From CAZYVD01 sp964651045 (GTDB lineage Bacteria > Zhuqueibacterota > QNDG01 > DSAB01): a stretch of DNA of 64,000 bases. The notes beneath the pieces were generated by a model. It saw nothing but the letters and a program-made list of their open reading frames with translations. It did not search any database and was not told the origin of the DNA. The stretch spans positions 1 through 64,000 of the forward strand of contig CAZYVD010000010.1 of NCBI GenBank assembly GCA_964651045.1. Direction: 5' to 3'. A program made the translations under genes and the position numbers. This document shows, piece by piece, positions 1 to 8,622 of this stretch. Position 1 is the first letter of the stretch. Each line of letters starts with the position of its first letter.

Positions 1-270
1 ATCCGGCCTTATTCTCCAGATCCACATCGCTGTCCTAAGCCAGGAAATCGGGTTAACAGAGTCAAGGATAGGTTTTGACCTTACCGAAATCAACTCCTTT
101 CCCTCATCCTGCTGTGTCTTTCCCGGAAACAGTATCTTTGGATACTGTCTGCTAAAAGATACAACCCAGACCTTGTGACCCCTCTCTTTCAGGGCATTGT
201 AGAGAAGCGCAATATAGTGGGCAATTCCCCCCCGCATGGGATATGCAGTGCCAATAAGAACAATCTTCAT
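1..270 (-). CDS. Glycosyltransferase family 4 (N-terminal part, cut by window edge)
   Basis: Only the first 90 codons are in the window; the gene runs off the left edge. The start is an ATG at the complement of 268-270, one base after the stop of the GT2 gene, so the two are almost certainly co-transcribed. The protein begins MKIVLIGTAYPMRGGIAHYI, which is the typical first strand and glycine-rich loop of a GT-B fold (GT4) sugar transferase: a hydrophobic strand, then a P-x-R-G-G-I-A-H motif binding the nucleotide-sugar or acceptor side, then a helix and the strand HKVWVVSFS. Such enzymes add sugars to lipid-linked glycans or polysaccharides at the cytoplasmic membrane. Substrate cannot be inferred. 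The family call rests on the N-terminal pattern only. Confidence 0.8.
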   Translation of the reverse strand, partial: MKIVLIGTAYPMRGGIAHYIALLYNALKERGHKVWVVSFSRQYPKILFPGKTQQDEGKELISVRSKPILDSVNPISWLRTAMWIWRIRPD

Positions 271-271
271 G

Positions 272-1204
272 TCAGACTCCCAGTCTGCGGCGTATCGAAT
301 AGTGCTGGCCCTTAACAATCGATCTTGTGATCATCTCTCCAAGAAGACCGATCGATATGAACTGTATACCCAGAATTAAAAGAAGCACTCCTATAAAAAG
401 CAGGGGTCTGTTGCTGAGGTATGTCTTCTTTGCAATACGGAGAATTATAAGATAGAGCGTGATTCCGCTTCCTATAAGAGAGGAACAAAGACCAATGAAT
501 CCAAAAACATGTAGAGGACGCTTTGTATATCTACTTAGAAACAATACGGTTATAAGATCAAGAATACCCTTGACATATCTTGAAACACCATACTTACTCT
601 TCCCATACTTTCTTGGCCTATGATTGACAACAATCTCAGAGACACGAAATCCCTCCCAGTATGCAAGTGCAGGAATATAGCGATGAAGCTCTCCATATAT
701 ATGTAGCACTTCGACAACTTCTCTTCGATATATCTTTAAACCGCAATTAAAATCGTGTATTTTAACACCAGTTAACATCGATGCTGCCCTATTCCACAGC
801 CATGAGGGTATTTTCTTTGTAATGGGATCCTTTCGCTTCCTCTTCCATCCGGAGACAAGATCATAACCCTCCTCCAGCTTCTTTATAAGGTTCGGAATCT
901 CCAGAGGATCGTCCTGAAGATCTCCATCCATTGTAACTATCATTGCACCAGCAGCAACAGAGAAGCCTGCAGCAAGAGCCTCAGATTTACCGAAATTTTT
1001 TCTAAATTGAATGATCTTTGCCCGCCTGTCTTTTTTGTGTATACTGCTCAGTATATCAAAAGATCTATCTGTAGAACAGTCGTCAACATAGATCACTTCG
1101 AACGAGAGTCTGTTTTTCTCGCACACCCTGCAAATCTGATCATGAAGTTCTACAAGGGATCTCTCTTCATTATAGACAGGCACAACGACTGAAATATCAA
1201 GCAA
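272..1204 (-). CDS. Glycosyltransferase family 2, dolichol-phosphate-sugar synthase/GtrB-like
   Basis: Membrane-anchored GT2 transferase, about 310 aa, probably moving a sugar from a nucleotide donor to a polyprenyl phosphate. From the chosen start the GT-A fold shows ISVVVPVYNEE at about residue 4, DDCSTD at about 41-46 and the metal-binding DGDLQDDP at about 93-100. Two strongly hydrophobic segments lie near the C-terminus (about 235-255 and 270-295), as in DPM1/GtrB/ArnC-type proteins. I start it at the TTG at 1202-1204 because a strong Shine-Dalgarno (AAAGGAGAGG, complement of 1211-1220) sits 6 nt upstream. The longer frame from a TTG at 1243 would overlap the preceding gene by 11 bp and add a charged, non-conserved leader. 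It lies between the DUF4292 lipoprotein and the GT4 gene in one minus-strand operon for envelope glycans. Confidence 0.88.
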   Translation of the reverse strand: MLDISVVVPVYNEERSLVELHDQICRVCEKNRLSFEVIYVDDCSTDRSFDILSSIHKKDRRAKIIQFRKNFGKSEALAAGFSVAAGAMIVTMDGDLQDDPLEIPNLIKKLEEGYDLVSGWKRKRKDPITKKIPSWLWNRAASMLTGVKIHDFNCGLKIYRREVVEVLHIYGELHRYIPALAYWEGFRVSEIVVNHRPRKYGKSKYGVSRYVKGILDLITVLFLSRYTKRPLHVFGFIGLCSSLIGSGITLYLIILRIAKKTYLSNRPLLFIGVLLLILGIQFISIGLLGEMITRSIVKGQHYSIRRRLGV

Positions 1205-1232
1205 CTTGATCCTCTCCTTTTTGGCTTTATTA

Positions 1233-2006
1233 TTATAATTCAACTACCTCTACCCCATCTGGAATCTTTATATCAAACCATCTCTTGCTCATTGAGGGAT
1301 TGACTCTTACAGTCTGATAGATAAGTGTTACTCTTCTTCTAAGCGAGTAGTCTGTTATTCTGACAACTCTCGGCAGTACAATTCCCTTCACTCTCCGAAA
1401 ACTCCTACCCTCCCATGAGAGCACCACATCCCCAAAATCATTCACTCTTTCCCATTTTTCAACAACAAGATCACGGGATCTTATCCATACCCTCTCCCTG
1501 GGGTCATAACTTATCAGATACCTTCCACCATCTTTATTTATAGAGAATGTAGAATCCAGACCTTCAAATCTTGGAATAAAAAGTCCCAGCAGCCGTAAAA
1601 TCATATCAGAAGAACTAAGATTCAGTGGAAGAATATTCTCCTCCTGAAGTGCCTCTATTCTCCCCATATAGACCACATTCTCTCTCGGCATATAGAAAAT
1701 CGATCTTCCCGCCCCAAAAGATCCAACCGCCACATCCACACCTAAAATTCCCTCCACCTTTATCCAGATCGAATCGGGCATCTTTATCCTGAGTCTTACC
1801 GAGCCCCTGAACGATCCTTCTGGAGAAACAATCGCTATCTTTGCATTTGCCCTGCATGTTCTTATTTTTTGAGAGGCGAATTCGATCCTCTCCATTAATT
1901 CTTCTGCAGATAAATTCGATACTAGATCGGGCCCGTAAAAGGTCCCTCTACAACTTAAAGAGAGTGCTGCCAAGAGAACAGTAAATCTTAAATGGACACT
2001 TTTCAT
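1233..2006 (-). CDS. Outer-membrane lipoprotein of the DUF4292 (LolB-like) type
   Basis: A 257-aa predicted lipoprotein. A short positively charged start is followed by a hydrophobic stretch and a lipobox ending LSLSC at about residue 19. The rest looks like DUF4292 proteins: a helix with AEELMERIE, then alternating beta strands (GSFRGSVRLRIKMPDSIWI, VYMGRIEAL) of a half-barrel like LolA/LolB, with conserved features such as SIWIKV and FGxVVLSWEG. Members are thought to act in lipoprotein or lipid handling at the outer membrane, but this is inferred from fold and not proven. It sits 10 bp after the TPR lipoprotein gene and 28 bp before the GT2 gene, so it is the middle of an envelope operon. 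I cannot name a ligand. Confidence 0.75.
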   Translation of the reverse strand: MKSVHLRFTVLLAALSLSCRGTFYGPDLVSNLSAEELMERIEFASQKIRTCRANAKIAIVSPEGSFRGSVRLRIKMPDSIWIKVEGILGVDVAVGSFGAGRSIFYMPRENVVYMGRIEALQEENILPLNLSSSDMILRLLGLFIPRFEGLDSTFSINKDGGRYLISYDPRERVWIRSRDLVVEKWERVNDFGDVVLSWEGRSFRRVKGIVLPRVVRITDYSLRRRVTLIYQTVRVNPSMSKRWFDIKIPDGVEVVEL

Positions 2007-2016
2007 CTATAAATGC

Positions 2017-3711
2017 TTATCTATTTCTCTCAATCTTCTTTTGAATCTCAAGATTATTCCTGTCCAGCTCAAGCGCCTTCTTCCACAACTCCACAGCCTT
2101 ATCCTTCATGCCGAGTTTATCATAAACGTCTCCCAGATGTTCTGCCACCTCTGCACTCGTATCCCGTACCATGAAGGCCTGTTTGATATACTTCAGTGCA
2201 TCTTCATATCTGCCCATTTTAAAGTATATCCAGCCTATAGTATCGAGATAAGCGCCATTTTCTGGTTCGCTCTCGAGAGCGCGTTTAACCATCCTGAGAG
2301 CCTCATCTAGTCTAATGCCTCTTACAGATAGACTGTATGCATAATTGTTCAATACAAGTGCATTGCTTGAATCCAGCTTTATGGCCCTTCGAAAAAGGCT
2401 GTCTGCAATCGAATATTTTTTTAATCTTTCATACTCTCCTGCAAGTGCTCCTAAAACAGCCACCCAATTAGGTCTGCGCTTCAAGACCTGTTCAAAATAG
2501 TAGATTGCCTCCTCAGACTTGTTGAGTTGAGAGAGCACTGAACCCAAATAGTAGTTCCCCAGAGTATTTTCTGGTTCAAAATCAAGAGCCTTTTTTAAAT
2601 AGGACTGACTCTGTTCGAGGCTGTCGAGATGAACAAGAGATATTCCCACAAAGAGCCATCCCAAATACGATTCTGGATTAAGCTCGATGACCTTCTTAAA
2701 CTTCCAGTATGCCTCCTCATACCTGGCACCATCCAGATATAGCCGACCAAGTTCGAGGTATGAACGCCACTCCTGTGGGAATCTATCGATGATCATCTTA
2801 AAGGTCGCAATTGAGGAAGCCGTGTCTCCCTTCATCCTCTGAAGGTCTCCAATCTCAAGCCAGCTAACCATGTCTGAGGAATCGATCCTTACTGCATTGT
2901 TAAGAAGCTGAAGTGCATCATCCCACTTCCTCTGGTTAATGTATATCTGGCTTAATCTGACAACCGCCTCTTTGAGATCTGGAGATTTACTTATTGCCTC
3001 GTTGTAGTAGAATACAGCACCAGAAGTATCACCGGCCGCCTCACGACTCAAACCCACTCCATAGTAGCCAAACCCCTCCTCGGGTTCAAGCCGGACCAGC
3101 TCTCTATATATATCACCTGCCTCATCGTAGCGCTTCATCTCGAGAAACAGGTCTCCGAGGCGCAGTAGAATCCCTGGATCTGGAATCTCCTGCATTGATA
3201 GAATCTTGCTGTATATGTCTGCAGCCTCTTTCAGCCTATCTGTCTGAAGATATATCTGGGCCAGATCAAAATAGAGATCAACTCTTGTACTGTCACTCTT
3301 CAGCATATCTTTAAAGATATTTTCAGCCATTGCCAGACGGCCGCTTCTAAGATAAACCTCTGCAAGAAACCTCTTCACATCTCCATTACTAGGATCCAGC
3401 CTAAGAGCCTTTTTGAAGAATATCTCAGCACTCTCGACCTTGCCCATCATGAAATAGTCCCTACCGACAGAAAAATAGATCTCAGATGATGTCGAATCGT
3501 AAAGGAGTGCTTCTTGATATGCTAAAAGAGCTGCTGGATAATTCTGGTCTATATCATACATAACACCATCGATAAAACACTCCAGGGCTCTCTTGTCGGG
3601 CCTGTCTATTTTAACCTCTTTCAGATTGGCCAATCTGTTGTTGCCTGCACATTGAATAAGCATCAAAAAAACAGGAACCGTTAAAATTATATAAAAACTT
3701 TTTCTAAGCAA
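2017..3711 (-). CDS. Large TPR-repeat lipoprotein
   Basis: A 564-aa protein made almost wholly of tetratricopeptide repeats. A hydrophobic N-terminus ending LMLIQC at about residue 21 suggests a lipoprotein, though Gln at -1 is unusual for a lipobox. From about residue 40 onward there are some 14 tandem 34-residue helix pairs with the usual pattern (for example ILFLEMKRYDEAGDIYREL, IYFKMGRYEDALKYIKQAF). Such solenoids scaffold protein complexes; many FCB genomes place one beside the DUF4292 gene, as here. The start is a TTG at the complement of 3709-3711 with AGGAG about 7 nt before it. It is the first gene of the minus-strand envelope operon and diverges from priA across 132 bp. The partner proteins cannot be inferred. 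Confidence 0.85.
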   Translation of the reverse strand: MLRKSFYIILTVPVFLMLIQCAGNNRLANLKEVKIDRPDKRALECFIDGVMYDIDQNYPAALLAYQEALLYDSTSSEIYFSVGRDYFMMGKVESAEIFFKKALRLDPSNGDVKRFLAEVYLRSGRLAMAENIFKDMLKSDSTRVDLYFDLAQIYLQTDRLKEAADIYSKILSMQEIPDPGILLRLGDLFLEMKRYDEAGDIYRELVRLEPEEGFGYYGVGLSREAAGDTSGAVFYYNEAISKSPDLKEAVVRLSQIYINQRKWDDALQLLNNAVRIDSSDMVSWLEIGDLQRMKGDTASSIATFKMIIDRFPQEWRSYLELGRLYLDGARYEEAYWKFKKVIELNPESYLGWLFVGISLVHLDSLEQSQSYLKKALDFEPENTLGNYYLGSVLSQLNKSEEAIYYFEQVLKRRPNWVAVLGALAGEYERLKKYSIADSLFRRAIKLDSSNALVLNNYAYSLSVRGIRLDEALRMVKRALESEPENGAYLDTIGWIYFKMGRYEDALKYIKQAFMVRDTSAEVAEHLGDVYDKLGMKDKAVELWKKALELDRNNLEIQKKIERNR

Positions 3712-3843
3712 TTTATTCTCCTGTAATGATTATAATCGATCTTTAATATTAAATATATCATATAAAAAAAACATCTACAAGGAAAAAATATCTCAGAGCC
3801 TCATTTCCATTGCATAAAACTTTTTACATTTTTATATTGAAAT
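3712..3843. promoter_or_regulatory. Divergent intergenic region between TPR lipoprotein and priA
   Basis: 132 bp, very AT-rich, which must hold promoters for both directions. I see many TATA-like hexamers (such as TATATCATATAAAA near 3753-3766) but no clear -35/-10 pair, no operator palindrome and no sigma-54 motif. The priA side lacks a Shine-Dalgarno, so priA may be translated from a very short leader. Confidence 0.4.
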
Positions 3844-6273
3844 GTGAACCCGGGAAAAAATAAAAATGCTGAAGTAGTTTTTACGCAACCACCACTTCAA
3901 TGTTTTACCTACGCCGTTCCCTCAAGGTTCCTGAATGATCTGAGACCAGGACACAGGGTCGTTGTACCTTTAAAAAATCGCAGAGTAATCGGGTTTGTAG
4001 TGAAACTTGCAGAAGAGAGCTCGATTCGCCAGCTCAAGGAAATAGAAGACATCTGTGATCCATATCCACTGCTTACTCCAGAACTGGTAAAGTTGACACG
4101 GTGGGTTTCAGAGTACTATCTTAGCTCATGGGGAGATGTAATTCGCACATCACTGCCTCCAGGAATGCACAGAAAGAGCAGAATAATAATAGAGAAGATC
4201 GATCATGAAGATTTAAATAAAAGGCTGTCAGAAACGCAGAAAAAAATTTTGTCGATAATAGAGAGAGAAAAAAAGACCACTCTAAATAAAATAAAAATGA
4301 AGACTAACATAAAAGGGATACGATGGCATCTCTATAGACTTGAGAGTGCAGGATTGATAAAACTAAAACATGTTCTCGATGAATCTGACATAGGTATAAA
4401 ATCGGAAAAATGGATATATCTAAAGTCTGATCCTGATCCAGATCTATTGAACCAGCTGAAAAAGAGGGCACCCCGACAGTATGAAGTAATCATGCACCTT
4501 AAAGATTCAGACGGAATGGCCAGCAAGAAAGAACTATCTGTAGAGCTCTCAGTTCTTAACAGACTGAAGCAGAAGGGCATGATAGAAATCCTAAATAAAG
4601 AGGTGTTTAGGGACCCCTATTCCGAAATCACAAAAAAAGGGCCAAAACCAGTAAAGCTTACTGAAGATCAGAAGAGCGCATTAAAAAAAATCAGAGAATC
4701 ACTGAATAGAGAGGAATTCAGGGTATTTTTAATTCACGGAGTCACAGCCAGTGGAAAGACACAGGTCTACATAGAGTCGATACGCCATGCACTAAACAGG
4801 GGAAAATCGGCTCTTGTACTCATTCCTGAAATATCTCTTACTCCACAGGCCGTATCTCGCTATCGTGCCGTCTTTGGCGATAGTGTGGCAGTGCTTCACA
4901 GCAGAATGTCTCAGGGCGAGAGGTATGACTCATGGAGAAAGATAAGAGAGGGCAGCTCTCTGATTGCACTTGGCCCAAGATCAACAGTCTTTGCCCCACT
5001 GAAAAACCTAGGTTTAATAATAGTGGATGAGGAACATGACACATCGTATAAACAGATGAATCCATCTCCAAGATACAATGCAAGGGATGTTGCAGTAATG
5101 AGAGGTAAAATCAATGGATGCGTTGTAATCCTTGGTTCTGCCACACCGAGTCTCGAATCCTACTTCAATACAACAAAGGGCAAATATGAACTGATAAGGC
5201 TTCCAAACAGGATCGATAACACCCCCCTTCCAAAAATAACCGTGGTCGATCAAAAGGAGTCGAGGAATGATGTATTTACAGATCATTTCATAGAAAGAAT
5301 GAAAACACATCTGGAAAGGGGAGAGCAGATTATTCTACTTCAAAACCGCAGAGGTTATTCCTCGTTCCTCAGGTGCAGAGATTGTGGATACATAGAGCAC
5401 TGTCCAAATTGTGATATCTCGCTCACATATCATAAAAAGAATTATCTATTGATCTGCCACTACTGTGATTTCAAGAAAAAGCCACCAGACACCTGTTCCA
5501 GATGCGGCGGCTCAACATTGAACTACAGAGGTGTGGGCACTCAGAGGGTCGAGGCAGAACTCAATCGGCTCTTCCCCGACTTAAAAACAATTAGAATGGA
5601 TCTCGACTCTACAAGAAGAAAAGGATCTCACGATCATATTATAAGAGAATTTGAAAAGGGAAGTGCTAAGATCCTCATAGGAACACAGATGGTTGCAAAG
5701 GGACACGACTTTCCAGATGTAAACTTCGTTGGAATCATCTCTGCAGATACTGGTCTCTATTTTCCAGATTTCCGCTCAACAGAGAGAACCTTCCACCTCT
5801 TGACACAGGCAGCAGGAAGGGCAGGAAGACGAAGGGTACAGGGTGAGGTCGTAATCCAGACCTACTCAACAGACAGCCCTGTGCTTCGATTTGCCCAAAA
5901 GCAGGATTACGATGCATTTTACAACCACGAATCAACGCAGCGGAAAGAACTCAACTATCCTCCATGGGGGAAACTCATACTACTGCGGTTCATCTCTAAA
6001 AGCAGTGAAAGTGCAGAAAGGGCTTCAAAGATATTTTCTGATCTTATAAAAGAAGAAGATTTTTTTCAAAAGCTGGGGCCTGCGCCTTCACCAATTTCGA
6101 GAATAAGGGATAATTATAGATATCAGATGATTTTCAAATCAAAAAAAAGTCTTGATCCCTCTGGAAAAAAAATCCGTGAAATAATAAGAAACAATCTTAC
6201 GATCTTTTATGAGAAGACATATTTTCCAGATGTAAGAATCACAATAGATGTCGATCCAGTAGATATGATGTGA
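3844..6273 (+). CDS. priA: Primosomal protein N' (PriA helicase)
   Basis: Replication-restart helicase of 809 aa, which loads the replisome at stalled forks. The N-terminal DNA-binding domain begins VVFTQPPLQCFTYAVP. The helicase core carries Walker A GVTASGKT at about residue 298, DEEH (motif II) at about 393, and GSATPSLES shortly after. A zinc-binding insert with eight cysteines (CRDCGYIEHCPNC, then CHYC and CSRCGG) starts near residue 509. The C-terminal helicase lobe has GTQMVAKGHDFPDV and QAAGRAGRR. All catalytic motifs are intact. The start is GTG at 3844: an in-frame stop lies just upstream (TGA at 3838), and no good Shine-Dalgarno precedes it. The overlapping ATG at 3842 is out of frame and stops at once. 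Length is slightly above the usual 700-750. Confidence 0.96.
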   Translation: MNPGKNKNAEVVFTQPPLQCFTYAVPSRFLNDLRPGHRVVVPLKNRRVIGFVVKLAEESSIRQLKEIEDICDPYPLLTPELVKLTRWVSEYYLSSWGDVIRTSLPPGMHRKSRIIIEKIDHEDLNKRLSETQKKILSIIEREKKTTLNKIKMKTNIKGIRWHLYRLESAGLIKLKHVLDESDIGIKSEKWIYLKSDPDPDLLNQLKKRAPRQYEVIMHLKDSDGMASKKELSVELSVLNRLKQKGMIEILNKEVFRDPYSEITKKGPKPVKLTEDQKSALKKIRESLNREEFRVFLIHGVTASGKTQVYIESIRHALNRGKSALVLIPEISLTPQAVSRYRAVFGDSVAVLHSRMSQGERYDSWRKIREGSSLIALGPRSTVFAPLKNLGLIIVDEEHDTSYKQMNPSPRYNARDVAVMRGKINGCVVILGSATPSLESYFNTTKGKYELIRLPNRIDNTPLPKITVVDQKESRNDVFTDHFIERMKTHLERGEQIILLQNRRGYSSFLRCRDCGYIEHCPNCDISLTYHKKNYLLICHYCDFKKKPPDTCSRCGGSTLNYRGVGTQRVEAELNRLFPDLKTIRMDLDSTRRKGSHDHIIREFEKGSAKILIGTQMVAKGHDFPDVNFVGIISADTGLYFPDFRSTERTFHLLTQAAGRAGRRRVQGEVVIQTYSTDSPVLRFAQKQDYDAFYNHESTQRKELNYPPWGKLILLRFISKSSESAERASKIFSDLIKEEDFFQKLGPAPSPISRIRDNYRYQMIFKSKKSLDPSGKKIREIIRNNLTIFYEKTYFPDVRITIDVDPVDMM

Positions 6274-6276
6274 ATA

Positions 6277-6292
6277 TGGTTCACTTTTTGCA
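6277..6292 (+). promoter_or_regulatory. Candidate sigma-54 (-24/-12) promoter
   Basis: TGGTTCACTTTTTGCA has GG and GC separated by exactly 10 nt, the invariant spacing of sigma-54 promoters, and a perfect TTGCA -12 element; the -24 side matches TGG and one of the next four consensus positions. The predicted transcript start near 6303 gives a 45-nt leader to the TTG start at 6348. It is the weakest of the three such sites in this window. Confidence 0.4.
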
Positions 6293-6347
6293 GTATGGCA
6301 GAATCAAACGATAAAAAACAATAACAGCTTGTGGAAGGAGATAATAC

Positions 6348-7076
6348 TTGAAGATAGCAATCATTTCAGATATTCACAGCAATCTCGAAGCACTCGAAAA
6401 TGTCCTAAAGGACATCGAGATGGAAGGAGTCGATCATATCTTCTGCCTCGGCGACATAGTCGGTTATGGACCTAACCCGAACGAGTGTATAGAGATGGTA
6501 CTCTCATCTGTAGAAAAGGCTGTAATGGGAAATCACGACTATGCTGCGGCAGACCTCTGTTCTGCTAGAAACTTCAACGATTATGCCAAAGAGGCCATAT
6601 ATTGGACAAGAGATGTATTAAAAAAGAAAAATGTAGAAAGAGTAAAGGAGTTCCCGTTTATCATAATAAAGGATGAAATAACACTGGTTCATTCATCGCC
6701 TCATGAGCCGCATAAATTTTACTATCTATTCAGTGAGAGTGATGTCATCAACGGATTCGGTGCTTTGAAGAGCCGTCTCTGTTTTGTTGGACACACTCAT
6801 ACTCCTGTGGCATTTGTTATGGAAGAGGATAGAAAAATAACCGCACTGAGTGCATCAAACCTCACGATAAATGAAAAATATAGATATATAATCAACGTCG
6901 GAAGTGTGGGACAGCCTCGCGATGGCGACAACAGAAGCTGCTATGGAATCTTTGACACAAGTGAAAACAGATTCTATTTAAGGCGAGTAGAATATCCAAT
7001 TAAGATTGTTCAGAACAAAATGCGTTATGAGAACTTGCCCTACTATCTAATAGAGCGTCTTTCAGAAGGAAGATAA
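6348..7076 (+). CDS. Calcineurin-like metallophosphoesterase (YfcE/MJ0936-like family)
   Basis: A 242-aa cytosolic phosphoesterase. All dimetal-site motifs are present in order: DIHSNLEAL at about residue 7, GDIVGYGPNP at about 35, GNHDYA at about 62, HSSPHEP in the middle, GHTHTP at about 150 and the late NVGSVGQPRDGD block. The family hydrolyses phosphodiesters or dinucleoside polyphosphates; the cellular substrate is not predictable. The start is a TTG at 6348 with GGAAGGAG about 7 nt upstream; no upstream in-frame ATG competes. A possible sigma-54 promoter lies at 6277-6292. The MFS gene follows after 18 bp, so the two may share a transcript. Confidence 0.85.
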   Translation: MKIAIISDIHSNLEALENVLKDIEMEGVDHIFCLGDIVGYGPNPNECIEMVLSSVEKAVMGNHDYAAADLCSARNFNDYAKEAIYWTRDVLKKKNVERVKEFPFIIIKDEITLVHSSPHEPHKFYYLFSESDVINGFGALKSRLCFVGHTHTPVAFVMEEDRKITALSASNLTINEKYRYIINVGSVGQPRDGDNRSCYGIFDTSENRFYLRRVEYPIKIVQNKMRYENLPYYLIERLSEGR

Positions 7077-7094
7077 TCATGGTCAGATGTTGTA

Positions 7095-8402
7095 ATGAAC
7101 ACAAAAATCTATAAAAAGATAATAAATGCATGGTGTATGTATGACTGGGCAAACTCGGCATTTGCCACGACCGTCATGGCTGCGGTTCTCCCAATATTTT
7201 TCAGAAATGTATCAACAGCCGCTATACCACAATCGCACCACTACTTAGCAACATCGCTCTGGGGCTATACCGCCTCTGCCGCAATGCTTTTCATAGCAAT
7301 CATCGCCCTCATCATGGGTCCCATAGCCGATCACTTTTCATCAAAGAAAATTTTCATTGGAATCTTCACCTCGATAGGTGTACTATTTACTGCTCTAATA
7401 TCCCTAACCGGTTCAGGAGACTGGATCTGGGTTTCTATTTTTTTCATAGCTGCCAATATTGGCTTTGCGGGAAGCGAAATATTCTACGATTCCCTCCTGC
7501 CGCACATATCACGACCCGAACACATGGACAGAGTCTCAACAAGAGGTTATGCAACAGGCTATTTCGGAGGAGGCCTTCTTTTAATAATCAATATTATAAT
7601 GATCTGGCTGCTTCCAAAAACATCGATTCAGGGCTCAAGTGTAATGCTTCCCATCCTAGGCATGAGGTTATCTATTCTGAGTGCAGCAGTCTGGTGGGGT
7701 CTTTTTTCTCTGTTTTTATTTAAGATCATACCTGAACCAAAAATAGAATTCCATGACTCGATATCTACAAACCCATTAAAGATTTCTGCTGGCCGGTTGA
7801 TAAATACATTCAAAGAGATAAAAAGATATAAAAACCTCTTTCTATTTCTACTCGCCTTCTGGTTTTATAACGACGGAATAGGTACTATCATAAAGATGGC
7901 TACAGCCTTTGGAGATGAGATCGGAATAAGCACAATGGATCTGGTCGGAGCGCTTCTCCTTACACAGATAGTAGGATTCCCATCATCGCTTGGATTTGGT
8001 AAAATCGCTGAGAGGATAGGAGCCAAAAAAACAATTCTCATAGGGCTGGCAATATATATTATGGTATCTGTGGCGGCCTTTTTTATAACAAGGGCAATCC
8101 ACTTCTGGATAGTAGCATTCATTATAGGACTCATTCAGGGCGGAACTCAGGCACTCAGCCGTTCACTGTTTGGCAGCATGGTACCAAGAAAAAAGAGCGC
8201 AGAATTTTTTGGTTTTTACAACATAAGCGGTAAGTTTGCTGGCATCATCGGACCGGCAATCTTTGGTATTGTCAGCCAGCTCGCAAAGACAAGCAGGCTG
8301 GGCGTCCTATCATTGATATTGTTTTTCGTTACAGGAGGTCTGCTACTTCTCAAGGTAGACACTGAAAAAAGTAACACGTCTAGAAACCAAACAATTTTAT
8401 AA
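7095..8402 (+). CDS. MFS transporter, UMF1/Atg22-like family
   Basis: A 435-aa polytopic membrane protein. The N-terminus WCMYDWANSAFATTVMAAVL is the hallmark of the UMF1 family (related to yeast Atg22 vacuolar effluxers), which belongs to the major facilitator superfamily. About 12 hydrophobic segments are visible, with the MFS loop between helices 2 and 3 (GPIADHFSSKKIF) and its echo in the second half (GKIAERIGAKKTI). Substrate is unknown; amino-acid or small-metabolite efflux is plausible from the eukaryotic homologues. It follows the phosphoesterase gene by 18 bp. No clear terminator follows it. Confidence 0.85.
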   Translation: MNTKIYKKIINAWCMYDWANSAFATTVMAAVLPIFFRNVSTAAIPQSHHYLATSLWGYTASAAMLFIAIIALIMGPIADHFSSKKIFIGIFTSIGVLFTALISLTGSGDWIWVSIFFIAANIGFAGSEIFYDSLLPHISRPEHMDRVSTRGYATGYFGGGLLLIINIIMIWLLPKTSIQGSSVMLPILGMRLSILSAAVWWGLFSLFLFKIIPEPKIEFHDSISTNPLKISAGRLINTFKEIKRYKNLFLFLLAFWFYNDGIGTIIKMATAFGDEIGISTMDLVGALLLTQIVGFPSSLGFGKIAERIGAKKTILIGLAIYIMVSVAAFFITRAIHFWIVAFIIGLIQGGTQALSRSLFGSMVPRKKSAEFFGFYNISGKFAGIIGPAIFGIVSQLAKTSRLGVLSLILFFVTGGLLLLKVDTEKSNTSRNQTIL

Positions 8403-8428
8403 TAATTTGTTGATATAAAATATTTTAC

Positions 8429-8457
8429 TTGACTTTTTGATAGATAATTTCTAATTT
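8429..8457 (+). promoter_or_regulatory. Candidate sigma-70-type promoter for the VWA gene leader
   Basis: TTGACT (8429-8434), a 17-nt spacer, then TAATTT (8452-8457). The -35 matches 5 of 6 consensus bases, the -10 only 3 of 6. A start near 8464 would place the whole structured element at 8477-8568 inside the 5' leader of the gene at 8623. Confidence 0.4.
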
Positions 8458-8476
8458 TTTCAAGCCTTAGGGGAAA

Positions 8477-8568
8477 ACCAGCAAAAGCACTCATAAATTT
8501 ATCAGACAGAGACTTGGGTATGGGCAGCAGGCAAAGATAAAGGAGTGCTGCTGGTGGGTGAGTCTCTG
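8477..8568 (+). ncRNA. Structured 5' leader element with candidate pseudoknot (unknown class)
   Basis: ACCAGC-AAA-AGCACTC (8477-8492) pairs with GAGTGCTGCTGGT (8543-8555): 13 Watson-Crick pairs interrupted by a 3-nt bulge. A second 8-bp pairing joins CAGAGACT (8507-8514), inside the loop of the first helix, to AGTCTCTG (8561-8568), outside it; together they form a pseudoknot. Two GU pairs can extend the second helix. The element sits about 55 nt before the ATG at 8623 and after a candidate promoter. I do not recognise a known riboswitch core. It could be a metabolite or protein-responsive leader, or the relic of a mobile element. Confidence 0.5.
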
Positions 8569-8622
8569 GTTCATATTGCTTGCAAATAAATCCTATAACA
8601 TAAAATTTAAAAAGAGGTAGAA

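Noticed and set aside
2994..3314. Plus-strand frame of 106 codons inside the TPR gene
   Set aside because: It is antisense to a clear TPR coding sequence, has no ribosome site and shows no protein-like pattern.
8485..8549. CIRCE heat-shock operator (AGCACTC ... GAGTGCT)
   Set aside because: The arms match the CIRCE core, but they are 50 nt apart and not 9, and longer pairing outside the arms explains them as an RNA helix.
8568..8584. Sigma-54 promoter before the VWA gene (TGGTTCATATTGCTTGC)
   Set aside because: The GG to GC spacing is 8 or 12 nt, not the required 10.
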